This document shows positions 1-12,400 of a stretch of DNA of 64,000 nucleotides, in pieces. Both the position numbers and the translations under genes were made by a program. The notes under the pieces were generated by a model. It was given only the letters and a program-made list of their open reading frames with translations, was not told where the DNA came from and ran no database searches. The DNA lies in contig CP154955.1 in NCBI GenBank assembly GCA_039621445.1, positions 34,602,640-34,666,639 on the forward strand, in the 5' to 3' direction. This DNA comes from Euglena gracilis (Eukaryota > Euglenida > Euglenophyceae > Euglenales). Numbering within the stretch: the first letter of the stretch is position 1; each line of letters opens with the position of its first letter.

Positions 1-216
1 AGATCACCACATGTTTCCTCTGGAGAAAAAATGGGTTGCGGTCGTCCACCGTGGCAATGACCTTGAGGAGCTCACCAGCCTGCAAAACATTGTTGATGGG
101 CTCCCCAACAAAATTTGCGGCCTTCTTTGCCCTCATCGTTGTGATGAGAGGGGCCATGAGGTCATTGGAACGTGGAAATTGCCTCCGCGAGGTGCCCTCA
201 CCCGGTGAAGCGGATA
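1..216 (-). CDS. possible internal exon fragment, protein unknown
   Basis: On the minus strand one frame stays open for about 72 codons from position 216 to the window edge. It is preceded by a good acceptor: a T-run and then GTACAG at 217-222. The translation has ordinary soluble-protein composition (residues such as NDLMAPLITTMRAKKAANF and VATVDDRNPFFLQRKHVV), unlike the repeat-derived ORFs of the window. I do not recognise the family. There is no start codon context, and the rest of the gene would lie left of the window. It could be chance, since about 216 bp of open frame is not rare. Confidence 0.3.
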
Positions 217-398
217 CTGTACAAAAAAAAAGTGTCACACAAATGTTTCTCCCTCTTGGAATCCGTTGTTTATCTTTATCAAGGAATGCAGGATTTTGAA
301 GATTGAAGCAGGTGCCCATCTGAAGGTGTCTTTCGAAGAATGATTCTCCTAGTCTTTTCTGGTGCATATGGACCCAGGGTTGACGCTTTTTTGCTGTT

Positions 399-573
399 TG
401 TAACCGTGTTTAGAGGCCCGGCGCCTGCCCTGTATTTCGTGGCTATGAACACGGAAAACAGGGCATATTTTCTTAACCCGGCAATATGCCCTGTTTTTCG
501 TGGTAAGGTGAACACGAAAAACAGGGCATATTGCCGTGTTCAGGTTTTTCTCCCAAAATTTAAGACCTTTCTG
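399..573 (+). repeat. palindromic AACAGGGCATA dispersed repeat, copy 1
   Basis: This is a dispersed repeat with related copies at about 33131-33345 and 35072-35505. It contains a perfect inverted repeat with 24-bp arms at 479-502 and 513-536 and a 10-nt loop, so it can fold into a hairpin. It also carries a GCCCGGCGCC block and a second AACAGGGCATAT arm near 460. No coding potential is apparent. It is probably a miniature non-autonomous element, but I could not fix its termini. Confidence 0.6.
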
Positions 574-623
574 ATACAAAAACTCTGTCCAGAACGGAAG
601 GAATCCAGGCCAATTTCGTCCTA

Positions 624-1036
624 CCCCCCCCCTAGTCGTACGACCACCCCTCATTTATGACCACCCCCCGGTCACAGGTTGCAGGTCATGGGGGTGTTAT
701 GACCACCCCCCCCCCCGGTCACAGGTTGCAGGTTGCGAAGAATTTAACCCCCAAAAATAAGTCCCCCCCCTGGCCGGTCCGAGCAAAAATCCATGAAATG
801 GACCCCCCCAAAATAAGGTCCCCCCTGCCGGCGCGAAGCGCCGGATTTTTGAAAAATGGGACATTTTGGGGGGGGTAAATCTGCCATTTTGGGACAGTTT
901 TCACACACTTCTACGACCGCCCCCTCATCTATGACCACCCCCCGGTCACAGGTTGCAGGTTATGGGGGTCTTATGACCACCCCCCCCGGTCACAGGTTGC
1001 AGGAACCCGGTCATACGACTAGGGGGGGGGGGGGGG
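624..1036. mobile_element. MITE with TA target duplication and CTAGTCGTACGACC termini
   Basis: This is a 413-bp insertion. The left end reads C-run then CTAGTCGTACGACC, and the right end reads GGTCATACGACTAG then a G-run, so the ends are inverted repeats. It is flanked by TA at 622-623 and 1037-1038. The paralogous empty sites near 37850 and 39605 read TTTCGTCCTAAATACCC with a single TA. The inside has several copies of GGTCACAGGTTGCAGG next to C-runs and no ORF of note. TA duplication is typical of Tc1/mariner-type elements, so this is likely a non-autonomous member of that group. Confidence 0.8.
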
Positions 1037-1037
1037 T

Positions 1038-1200
1038 AAATACCCAGTTTCTGAACATTTTTGAGCATTTTTGGGCTCCTTTGGGCGAAGGGCCATGTCG
1101 ACCGGCCGATTGAAGTTTTCACACGTCTGGTGCCATGTTACCCATCGATCTAAAGCCCTTCTCAAGGGATTTTGGCAGATGGCCACAAGATTCAGCCATC
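1038..1200 (+). repeat. dispersed repeat (CCATGTTACCCATCRATC family)
   Basis: The stretch matches 37850-38015 and 39605-39770 in the same orientation: a text beginning AAATACCCAGTTTCTGAAC and ending AAGATTCAGCCAT. A related sequence lies inverted at about 33560-33900. It gives no consistent reading frame between copies and is best read as an old interspersed repeat. Confidence 0.6.
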
Positions 1201-1735
1201 TCCCTACGTTATAACCCGAGCGATGTAACGGCCTACGCATCCGCGCTCCGGCGAATGCGACCGCGATTCGGCCGGTAGGGTTCGATTTGGCGCTGGATCT
1301 GCACCGGCAGGGGCCGCGAATGGAACGGTTGGATCCGGCTCCGTCCCGTGCATGGGACCGGTGTCGGTAAAATCGTACTTTTGCTCCTGGGCCGAGATAG
1401 GGTTTCGGTCCCGCCCGCGTCTGGACCGCATTCGCGAAACCGCCCGTGCGTGAGCACGGGCCCACGTGCTTGTCTATATATCTACGCCCCTAAGGTTCAC
1501 GAATACGATCAACCGTTGCGCGATCCGGACCGTTGAACCCCGGTTTGGCGTTATCCTTCGAGCGTTGGGGGACCGGACCGGGACCGTTGAGTGCGCCGTC
1601 GGACCGTGCACCCGGAACGGGGTGTCGGAAATCCTGCTTCGGAGGGAATCGGGAGAAAAACCCGTCCTGGTAAGTCCTAATTCAACGACGGGGCGTAGGG
1701 GTGTTTTCCCGTAGATCAGGAAGACTCAAATCCTC
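1201..1735. other. GC-rich stretch, no gene recognised
   Basis: This is moderately GC-rich, non-repetitive DNA without a convincing ORF. A GTGAGCACGGGCCC segment near 1449 recurs inverted near 34005, and a TATATA string lies at about 1475. I see no RNA gene or protein family here. Confidence 0.4.
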
Positions 1736-1821
1736 AAACCAATCAATCAATCAAACAACCCCAACCATACCCCTCACCGAATCAATCAATCAATAAATCA
1801 GTCAATCAATCAATCAGTCAG

Positions 1822-1861
<40 letters not shown>

Positions 1862-1897
1862 CCACTCAATCAATCAATCAATCAATCAATAAGTCAG

Positions 1898-1932
<35 letters not shown>

Positions 1933-1968
1933 GTCAGTCAGTTAATCAGTCAAATCAAACCAAATGAA
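1736..1968 (+). repeat. (AATC)n microsatellite
   Basis: The stretch is nearly pure AATC tetranucleotide repeat with occasional AGTC variants. There is no coding sequence. Confidence 0.95.
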
Positions 1969-2034
1969 ATCAAATCAATTTTTTTTTGCAAATCTGCCAA
2001 ATTCGACCTCATTGGGCCAGATTCGCCCTGCAAC

Positions 2035-2445
2035 CAACCAATCAATCCATCCATACCAACCAAACTAACCAAACCAACCAACCAAACCAACCAACCAAAC
2101 CAACCAAACCAAACCAATCAACCAAACCAACCAACCAAACCAACCAAACCAACCAACCAAACCAACCAAACCAACGAAACCAAACCAATCAACCAAACCA
2201 ACCAACCAAACCAAACCAAACCAACCAACCAAACCAACCAAACCAACCAAACCAAACCAACCAACCAAACCAAACCAACCAAACCAACCAAACCAACCAA
2301 AGGGGGGTCGGCACACCCCCCCCCTCACCGCCCCAAACTAACCAAACCAACCAAACCAAACCAACCAAACCAACCAACTAACCAACCAACCAAACCAACC
2401 AAACCAACCAACCAACCAACCAACCAAGCAAGCAAGCAACCAATC
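2035..2445 (+). repeat. (AACC/AACCA)n microsatellite
   Basis: Mixed tetra- and pentanucleotide units of A and C run for about 400 bp, broken once by a G- and C-rich piece near 2301-2330. The long reading frames on both strands are products of the repeat. Confidence 0.95.
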
Positions 2446-2583
2446 AGTCAATCAAGCAATCAATTAATCTTTCGAGTTGAATTTGGACTGTTTGGTGCGT
2501 GCGTGCGTGATGGTGCTCAATTTTGGGGATGCTGGCAGAATACAGGTCAGCCCCAATTTCTTCTTGGTGTTCTGCAGGCTGGT

Positions 2584-3165
2584 ATATGTAGTCCTTGATG
2601 CACGAGAGACACGAAAGCGAGTTGCTCTCAGGTTGTGAATTTTTGTGGTTTCAGATTGCAGTTTGAAAATTGCAATTTTTGAGAGGACAAGATACGTTGT
2701 GTTTCAATCCACGACAAGGCAACAACGGTGTGGGGAAAAAGCCTCCAGGAGGAAACCCTGGGGGTTCCCACTGGGGAGGGGAGGGGGAACAGTTGAACGT
2801 TCCAGAAGGACGCATCGAGGGGGGGCTTTTTTTTGTGGGGTTTTTTGGGTTGGTTTGTGGTGTGTGTGTTTTTTTTTTTTTTTTTTGGGGGGGTCTTTTT
2901 TTTTTTTGTTTCTTTTTTTTTTTTTTTCTTCATTGATGCCACGAGAAGACACGAAAGCGAGTGCTCTCAGGTGTGAATTTTTTTGTTTCAGGTATCTGCA
3001 GTTTGAATATTGCAATTTTGAGAGGACAAGATACTTTGTGTTTCAATCCACGGACAAGGCAACACAGGTGTGGGGAAAAGCCTCCAGGAAACCCCTGGGG
3101 GTTCCCACTTGGGGAGGGGAGGGAACCCTGTTTTACTTTCCAGAAGGACGACATCGAGGAGCCCA
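2584..3165 (+). repeat. imperfect tandem duplication of about 235-250 bp
   Basis: The segment at about 2595-2835 recurs at 2935-3165. Shared landmarks in order are ACACGAAAGCGAG, GAGAGGACAAGATAC, TGTGTTTCAATCCACG, a CCTCCAGG block, GGGGGTTCCCAC and TTCCAGAAGGACG. The copies differ by many single-base gains and losses. Low-complexity T and G runs at about 2825-2930 separate them. No conserved frame is seen. Confidence 0.8.
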
Positions 3166-3444
3166 GAGAGGAGAGCGCGTGCACGCCCCCCTGAATGTCT
3201 TTTGTTTTTCACTATTCACCTAGGGGATTTAGGGGTTAAACCAGCCTTTTTGGGGCACTCCCCCCCAGAGGCCTACCCCCCCCCTTGAAAGAAATTTTGG
3301 CAACCCTCTGTCCTGCTCTGTCCTTTATTTTCGGCCCCCGCAAGTTTTGGGCAACGAGACGTACTTTTTTTTGAGGGCAGCCGACCCAAAAATTTGGACC
3401 GCAGATTGTGCTTTTTTTAGGGCAGCCCCCCCCCCCCTCTATTT

Positions 3445-6400
3445 TGGACCGAGGGAAATTTTGGCAGGACCCCCCGGGCTTTTTAGACTTACGGTGAGAA
3501 AATTTTGACTGGACACCCCTGGGTTTTTTCAGAATTACGATTGGGAAATGTCAGGGGCTCCCCTGGATTTTTTCAGAATTACGATTGAAAATTTTTGCTG
3601 GACCCCCCCCAGGGTTTTTTCAGAGGGGAAATTTTGGACCCCCCTGGGCGTTTTCAGAATTGCGGTTGGGAAATTTTGGCTGGACCCCCCCCTGAGTTTT
3701 TTCAGAATTACGGTTGGGAAATTTTGGCTGGACCCCCCAGGATTTTTCAGAATTTCGATTTGGAATGTTAGGGACACCCCTGGGTTTTTTCGGAATTACG
3801 GTTGAAAAATCTGGCTGGACCCCACCCCTGGGGTTTTCCAGAATTACAATCGGGACATTTTTGCTGGACCCCCCCGGGTTTTTTCAGAATCACGGTTGGG
3901 AAATGTCAGGGACCCCCCTAGGTTTTTTCAAAATAACGATCGTAAATTTGAAAAATTTGGCTGCACCCCGCCCCTGGGGTTATTCAGAAACACGGTCAGG
4001 AAATTTTGGCAAAATCCCGCCCTGGGTATTTTCAGAATTACGGTTGGAAACTTTGGCGGACCCCCAGGTTTTTCAGAAATACGGTTGGGTAAGGTTGACC
4101 CCACCCTGGGTTTTTCAGAATTTTTGGCAGGACCCCCCACCCTGGTTTTTCAGAATTACGGTTGTGAAATATCAGGGACCCCCCCACGGGTTTTTTCAGA
4201 AATACGGTTGGATAATTTTGGACCCCCCCCGGGTTTTTTCAGAATTACGGTTGGGGAATTTTGGCTGGACCCCCCCCGGGTATTTTCAGAATTTTGATTT
4301 GGGAATTTTTAAAATTTTGATTTGATTTGAAAATTTTCAGAATTTTGATTTTGGCTGGACCCCCCCCGCGTATTTTCAGAATTACGATTTGGAAACTTTG
4401 GCTGGACCCCCCAGGTTTTTTCAGAAATACGGTTGGGTAAGGTAGGGACCCCACCCTGGGTTTTTTCAGAATTTTTGGCAGGACCCCCCACCCTGGTTTT
4501 TCAGAATTACGGTTGTGAAATATCAGGGACCCCCCCACGGGTTTTTTCAGAAATACGGTTGGATAATTTTGGACCCCCCCCGGGTTTTTTCAGAATTACG
4601 GTTGGGGAATTTTGGCTGGACCCCCCCCCGGGTATTTTCAGAATTTCGATTTGGGAATTTTTAAAATTCCCCTCTGAAAATTTTCAGAATTTTGATTTTG
4701 GCTGGACCCCCCACCCCCCCCGTATTTTCAGAATTACGATTTGGAAATTTTGGCTGGACCCCCAGGTTTTTTCAGAAATACGGTTGGGTAAGGTGGGGGA
4801 CCCCACCCTGGGTTTTTTCAGAATTTTTGGCAGGACCCCCCACCCTGGTTTTTCAGAATTACGGTTGTGAAATATCAGGGACCCCCCCCCACGGGTTTTT
4901 TCAGAAATACGGTTGGATAATTTTGGACCCCCCCCCGGGTTTTTTCAGAATTACGGTTGGGGAATTTTGGCTGGACCCCCCCCCCCCGGGTATTTTCAGA
5001 ATTTCGATTTGGGAATTTTTAAAATTTTGATTTGATTTGAAAATTTTCAGAATTTTGATTTTGGCTGGACCCCCCCCCGCGCGTATTTTCAGAATTACGA
5101 TTTGGAATTTTTGGCTGGACCCCCCAGGTTTTTTCAGAAATACGGTTGGGTAAGGTAGGGACCCCACCCTGGGTTTTTTCAGAATTTTTGGCAGGGCCCC
5201 CCCACCCTGGTTTTTCAGAATTACGGTTGTGAAATATCAGGGACCCCCCCCACGGGTTTTTTCAGAAATACGGTTGGATAATTTTGGACCCCCCCCGGGT
5301 TTTTTCAGAATTACGGTTGGGGAATTTTGGCTGGACCCCCCCCCGGGTATTTTCAGAATTTCGATTTGGGAATTTTTAAAATTTTGAGTTGATTTGAAAA
5401 TTTTCAGAATTTTGATTTTGGCTGGACCCCCCCCCCCCGCGCGTATTTTCAGAATTACGATTTGGAATTTTTGGCTGGACCCCCCAGGTTTTTTCAGAAA
5501 TACGGTTGGGTAAGGTGGGGGACCCCACCCTGGGTTTTTTCAGAATTTTTGGTTGAACCCCCACCCTGGTTTTTCAGAATTACGGTTGTGAAATATCAGG
5601 GACCCCCCCCCACGGGTTTTTTCAGAAATACGGTTGGATAATTTTGGACCCCCCCCGGGTTTTTTCAGAATTACGGTTGGGGAATTTTGGCTGGACCCCC
5701 CCGGGTATTTTCAGAATTTCGATTTGGGAATTTTTAAAATTTTGATTTGATTTGAAAATTTTCAGAATTTTGATTTTGGCTGGACCCCCCCCCCCGCGTA
5801 TTTTCAGAATTACGATTTGGAAACTTTGGCTGGACCCCCCAGGTTTTTTCAGAAATACGGTTGGGTAAGGTAGGGACCCCACCCTGGGTTTTTTCAGAAT
5901 TTTTGGCAGGACCCCCCCACCCTGGTTTTTCAGAATTACGGTTGTGAAATATCAGCGTCCCCCCCCGGGTTTTTTTCTTAAATACGGTTGGATAATTTTG
6001 GACCCCCCCCCGGGTTTTTTCAGAATTACGGTTGGGGAATTTTGCTTGACCCCCCTCCGGGGTTATTTATAAATTTTGATTTGGTAATTTTTTAAATTTT
6101 TATTTGATTTTAAAATTTTCAGAATTTTGATTTTGGCTGGCCCCCCCCCCCCCGCGCGTATTTTCAGAATTACGATTTGGAATTTTTGGCTGGACCCCCC
6201 AGGTTTTTTCAGAAATACGGTTGGGTAAGGTGGGGGACCCCACCCTGGGTTTTTTCAGAATTTTTGGCAGGACCCCCCCACCCTGGTTTTTTCAGAATTA
6301 CGGTTGTGAAATATCAGGGACCCCCCCCCACGGGTTTTTTCAGAAATACGGTTGGATAATTTTGGACCCCCCCGGGTTTTTTCAGAATTACGGTTGGGGA

Positions 6401-9400
6401 ATTTTGGCTGGACCCCCTCCCGGGTATTTTCAGAATTTCGATTTGGGAATTTTTAAAATTTTGATTTGATTTGAAAATTTTCAGAATTTTGATTTTGGCT
6501 GGACCTCCCCCCCCCGCGTATTTTCAGAATTACGATTTGGAAACTTTGGCTGGACCCCCCAGGTTTTTTCAGAAATACGGTTGGGTAAGGTAGGGACCCC
6601 ACCCTGGGTTTTTTCAGAATTTTTGGCAGGACCCCCCACCCTGGTTTTTCAGAATTACGGTTGTGAAATATCAGGGACCCCCCCCCACGGGTTTTTTCAG
6701 AAATACGGTTGGATAATTTTGGACCCCCCGGGTTTTTTCAGAATTACGGTTGGGGAATTTTGGCTGGACCCCCTCCCGGGTATTTTCAGAATTTCGATTT
6801 GGGAATTTTTAAAATTTTGATTTGATTTGAAAATTTTCAGAATTTTGATTTTGGCTGGACCCCCCCCCCCGCGCGTATTTTCAGAATTACGATTTGGAAT
6901 TTTTGGCTGGACCCCCCAGGTTTTTTCAGAAATACGGTTGGGTAAGGTGGGGGACCCCACCCTGGGTTTTTTCAGAATTTTTGGCAGGACCCCCCACCCT
7001 GGTTTTTCAGAATTACGGTTGTGAAATATCAGGGACCCCCCCCACGGGTTTTTTCAGAAATACGGTTGGATAATTTTGGACCCCCCCCGGGTTTTTTCAG
7101 AATTACGGTTGGGGAATTTTGGCTGGACCCCCCCGGGTATTTTCAGAATTTCGATTTGGGAATTTTTAAAATTTTGATTTGATTTGAAAATTTTCAGAAT
7201 TTTGATTTTGGCTGGACCCCCCCCCCGCGTATTTTCAGAATTACGATTTGGAAACTTTGGCTGGACCCCCCAGGTTTTTTCAGAAATACGGTTGGGTAAG
7301 GTAGGGACCCCACCCTGGGTTTTTTCAGAATTTTTGGCAGGACCCCCCACCCTGGTTTTTCAGAATTACGGTTGTGAAATATCAGGGACCCCCCCACGGG
7401 TTTTTTCAGAAATACGGTTGGATAATTTTGGACCCCCCCCCGGGTTTTTTCAGAATTACGGTTGGGGAATTTTGGCTGGACCCCCCCCCGGGTATTTTCA
7501 GAATTTCGATTTGGGAATTTTTAAAATTTTGAGTTGATTTGAAAATTTTCAGAATTTTGATTTTGGCTGGACCCCCCCCCCCCGCGCGTATTTTCAGAAT
7601 TACGATTTGGAATTTTTGGCTGGACCCCCCAGGTTTTTTCAGAAATACGGTTGGGTAAGGTGGGGGACCCCACCCTGGGTTTTTTCAGAATTTTTGGTTG
7701 GACCCCCCACCCTGGTTTTTTCAGAATTACGGTTGTGAAATATCAGGGACCCCCCCCACGGGTTTTTTCAGAAATACGGTTGGATAATTTTGGCCCCCCC
7801 CCGGGTTTTTTCAGAATTACGGTTGGGGAATTTTGGCTGGACCCCCCCCGGGTATTTTCAGAATTTCGATTTGGGAATTTTTAAAATTTTGATTTGATTT
7901 GAAAATTTTCAGAATTTTGATTTTGGCTGGACCCCCCCCCCCGCGTATTTTCAGAATTACGATTTGGAAACTTTGGCTGGACCCCCCAGGTTTTTTCAGA
8001 AATACGGTTGGGTAAGGTAGGGACCCCACCCTGGGTTTTTTCAGAATTTTTGGCAGGACCCCCCACCCTGGTTTTTCAGAATTACGGTTGTGAAATATCA
8101 GGGACCCCCCCACGGGTTTTTTCAGAAATACGGTTGGATAATTTTGGACCCCCCCGGGTTTTTTCAGAATTACGGTTGGGGAATTTTGGCTGGACCCCCC
8201 CGGGTATTTTCAGAATTTCGATTTGGGAATTTTTAAAATTTTGATTTGATTTGAAAATTTTCAGAATTTTGATTTTGGCTGGACCCCCCCCCCCCGCGCG
8301 TATTTTCAGAATTACGATTTGGAATTTTTGGCTGGACCCCCCAGGTTTTTTCAGAAATACGGTTGGGTAAGGTGGGGGACCCCACCCTGGGTTTTTTCAG
8401 AATTTTTGGTTGGACCCCCCACCCTGGTTTTTTCAGAATTACGGTTGTGAAATATCAGGGACCCCCCCCCACGGGTTTTTTCAGAAATACGGTTGGATAA
8501 TTTTGGACCCCCCGGGTTTTTTCAGAATTACGGTTGGGGAATTTTGGCTGGACCCCCTCCCGGGTATTTTCAGAATTTCGATTTGGGAATTTTTAAAATT
8601 TTGATTTGATTTGAAAATTTTCAGAATTTTGATTTTGGCTGGACCCCCCCCCCGCGTATTTTCAGAATTACGATTTGGAAACTTTGGCTGGACCCCCCAG
8701 GTTTTTTCAGAAATACGGTTGGGTAAGGTAGGGACCCCACCCTGGGTTTTTTCAGAATTTTTGGCAGGACCCCCCCACCCTGGTTTTTCAGAATTACGGT
8801 TGTGAAATATCAGGGACCCCCCCACGGGTTTTTTCAGAAATACGGTTGGATAATTTTGGACCCCCCCCGGGTTTTTTCAGAATTACGGTTGGGGAATTTT
8901 GGCTGGACCCCCCCGGGTATTTTCAGAATTTCGATTTGGGAATTTTTAAAATTTTGAGTTGATTTGAAAATTTTCAGAATTTTGGTTTTGGGCGGGCCCC
9001 CCCCCCCCCGCGCGTATTTTCAGAATTACGATTTGGAATTTTTGGCTGGACCCCCCAGGTTTTTTCAGAAATACGGTTGGGTAAGGTGGGGGACCCCACC
9101 CTGGGTTTTTTCAGAATTTTTGGTTGGACCCCCCACCCTGGTTTTTTCAGAATTACGGTTGTGAAATATCAGGGACCCCCCCACGGGTTTTTTCAGAAAT
9201 ACGGTTGGATAATTTTGGACCCCCCCCCGGGTTTTTTCAGAATTACGGTTGGGGAATTTTGGCTGGACCCCCTCCCGGGTATTTTCAGAATTTCGATTTG
9301 GGAATTTTTAAAATTTTGATTTGATTTGAAAATTTTCAGAATTTTGATTTTGGCTGGACCCCCCCCGCGTATTTTCAGAATTACGATTTGGAAACTTTGG

Positions 9401-12400
9401 CTGGACCCCCCGGGTTTTTTCAAAAATACGGTTGGGTAAGGTAGGGACCCCACCCTGGGTTTTTTCAGAATTTTTGGCAGGACCCCCCACCCTGGTTTTT
9501 CAGAATTACGGTTGTGAAATATCAGGGACCCCCCCACGGGTTTTTTCAGAAATACGGTTGGATAATTTTGGACCCCCCCCGGGTTTTTTCAGAATTACGG
9601 TTGGGGAATTTTGGCTGGACCCCCCCCCCCGGGTATTTTCAGAATTTCGATTTGGGAATTTTTAAAATTTTGAGTGGATTTGAAAATTTTCAGAATTTTG
9701 ATTTTGGCTGGACCCCCCCCCCCCGCGCGTATTTTCAGAATTACGATTTGGAATTTTTGGCTGGACCCCCCAGGTTTTTTCAGAAATACGGTTGGGTAAG
9801 GTGGGGGACCCCACCCTGGGTTTTTTCAGAATTTTTGGTTGGACCCCCCACCCTGGTTTTTTCAGAATTACGGTTGTGAAATATCAGGGACCCCCCCCCA
9901 CGGGTTTTTTCAGAAATACGGTTGGATAATTTTGGACCCCCCCGGGTTTTTTCAGAATTACGGTTGGGGAATTTTGGCTGGACCCCCTCCCGGGTATTTT
10001 CAGAATTTCGATTTGGGAATTTTTAAAATTTTGATTTGATTTGAAAATTTTCAGAATTTTGATTTTGGCTGGACCCCCCCCCGCGTATTTTCAGAATTAC
10101 GATTTGGAAACTTTGGCTGGACCCCCCAGGTTTTTTCAGAAATACGGTTGGGTAAGGTAGGGACCCCACCCTGGGTTTTTTCAGAATTTTTGGCAGGACC
10201 CCCCCACCCTGGTTTTTCGGAATTACGGTTGTGAAATATCAGGGACCCCCCCACGGGGTATTTCAGAAATACGGTTGGATAATTTTGGACCCCCCCCCGG
10301 GTTTTTTCAGAATTACGGTTGGGGAATTTTGGCTGGACCCCCCCCGGGTATTTTCAGAATTTCGATTTGGGAATTTTTAAAATTTTGAGTTGATTTGAAA
10401 ATTTTCAGAATTTTGATTTTGGCTGGACCCCCGCGCGTATTTTCAGAATTACGATTTGGAATTTTTGGCTGGACCCCCCAGGTTTTTTCAGAAATACGGT
10501 TGGGTAAGGTGGGGGACCCCACCCTGGGTTTTTTCAGAATTTTTGGTTGGACCCCCCACCCTGGTTTTTTCAGAATTACGGTTGTGAAATATCAGGGACC
10601 CCCCCCCACGGTTTTTCAGAAATACGGTTGAATAATTTTGGACCCCCCGCGGGTTTTTTCAGAATTACGGTTGGGGAATTTTGGCTGGACCCCCCCGGGT
10701 ATTTTCAGAATTTCGATTTGGGAATTTTTAAAATTTTGATTTGATTTGAAAATTTTCAGAATTTTGATTTTGGCTGGACCCCCCCCCCGCGCGTATTTTC
10801 AGAATTACGATTTGGAATTTTTGGCTGGACCCCCCAGGTTTTTTCAGAAATACGGTTGGGTAAGGTGGGGGACCCCACCCTGGGTTTTTTCAGAATTTTT
10901 GGTTGGACCCCCCACCCTGGTTTTTTCAGAATTACGGTTGTGAAATATCAGGGACCCCCCCCCACGGGTTTTTTCAGAAATACGGTTGGATAATTTTGGA
11001 CCCCCCGCGGGTTTTTACAGAATTACGGTTGGGGAATTTTGGCTGGACCCCCTCCCGGGTATTTTCAGAATTTCGATTTGGGAATTTTTAAAATTTTGAT
11101 TTGATTTGAAAATTTTCAGAATTTTGATTTTGGCTGGACCCCCCCCCGCGTATTTTCAGAATTACGATTTGGAAACTTTGGCTGGACCCCCCGGGTTTTT
11201 CAGAAATACGGTTGGGTAAGGTAGGGACCCCACCCTGGGTTTTTTCAGAATTTTTGGCAGGACCCCCCACCCTGGTTTTTCAGAATTACGGTTGTGAAAT
11301 ATCAGGGACCCCCCCCACGGGTTTTTTCAGAAATACGGTTGGATAATTTTGGACCCCCCCCGGGTTTTTTCAGAATTACGGTTGGGGAATTTTGGCTGGA
11401 CCCCCCCCCCCGGGTATTTTCAGAATTTCGATTTGGGAATTTTTAAAATTTTGAGTTGATTTGAAAATTTTCAGAATTTTGATTTTGGCTGGACCCCCCC
11501 CCCGCGCGTATTTTCAGAATTACGATTTGGAATTTTTGGCTGGACCCCCCAGGTTTTTTCAGAAATACGGTTGGGTAAGGTGGGGGACCCCACCCTGGGT
11601 TTTTTCAGAATTTTTGGTTGGACCCCCCACCCTGGTTTTTTCAGAATTACGGTTGTGAAATATCAGGGACCCCCCCCCACGGGTTTTTTCAGAAATACGG
11701 TTGGATAATTTTGGACCCCCCCGGGTTTTTTCAGAATTACGGTTGGGGAATTTTGGCTGGACACCCTCCTGGGTATTTTCAGAATTTCGATTTGGGAATT
11801 TTTAAAATTTTGATTTGATTTGAAAATTTTCAGAATTTTGATTTTGGCTGGACCCCCCCCCGTATTTTCAGAATTACGATTTGGAATTTTTGGCTGGACC
11901 CCCCGGGTTTTTTCAAAAATACGGTTGGGTAAGGTAGGGACCCCACCCTGGGTTTTTTCAGAATTTTTGGCAGGACCCCCCACCCTGGTTTTTCAGAATT
12001 ACGGTTGTGAAATATCAGGGACCCCCCCACGGGGTTTTTCAGAAATACGGTTGGATAATTTTGGACCCCCCCCCGGGTTTTTTCAGAATTACGATTTTTC
12101 CCCCCCCAAAATTTTTTGCAGAGGGGAAATTTTGGACCCCCCTGGGCGTTTTCAGAATTGCGGTTGGGAAATTTTGGCTGGACCCCCCCCTGAGTTTTTT
12201 CAGAATTACGGTTGGGAAATTTTGGCTGGACCCCCCAGGATTTTTCAGAATTTCGATTTGGTTGGGACCCCCCCCTGGGTTTTTTCGGAATTACGGTTGA
12301 AAAATCTGGCTGGACCCCACCCCTGGGGTTTTCCAGAATTACAATCGGGACATTTTTGCTGGACCCCCCCGGGTTTTTTCAGAATCACGGTTGGGAAATG

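Noticed and set aside
2065-2381. ORFs of Trp/Gly/Phe or Asn/Gln/Pro repeats
   Set aside because: They are direct translations of the AACC-type microsatellite.
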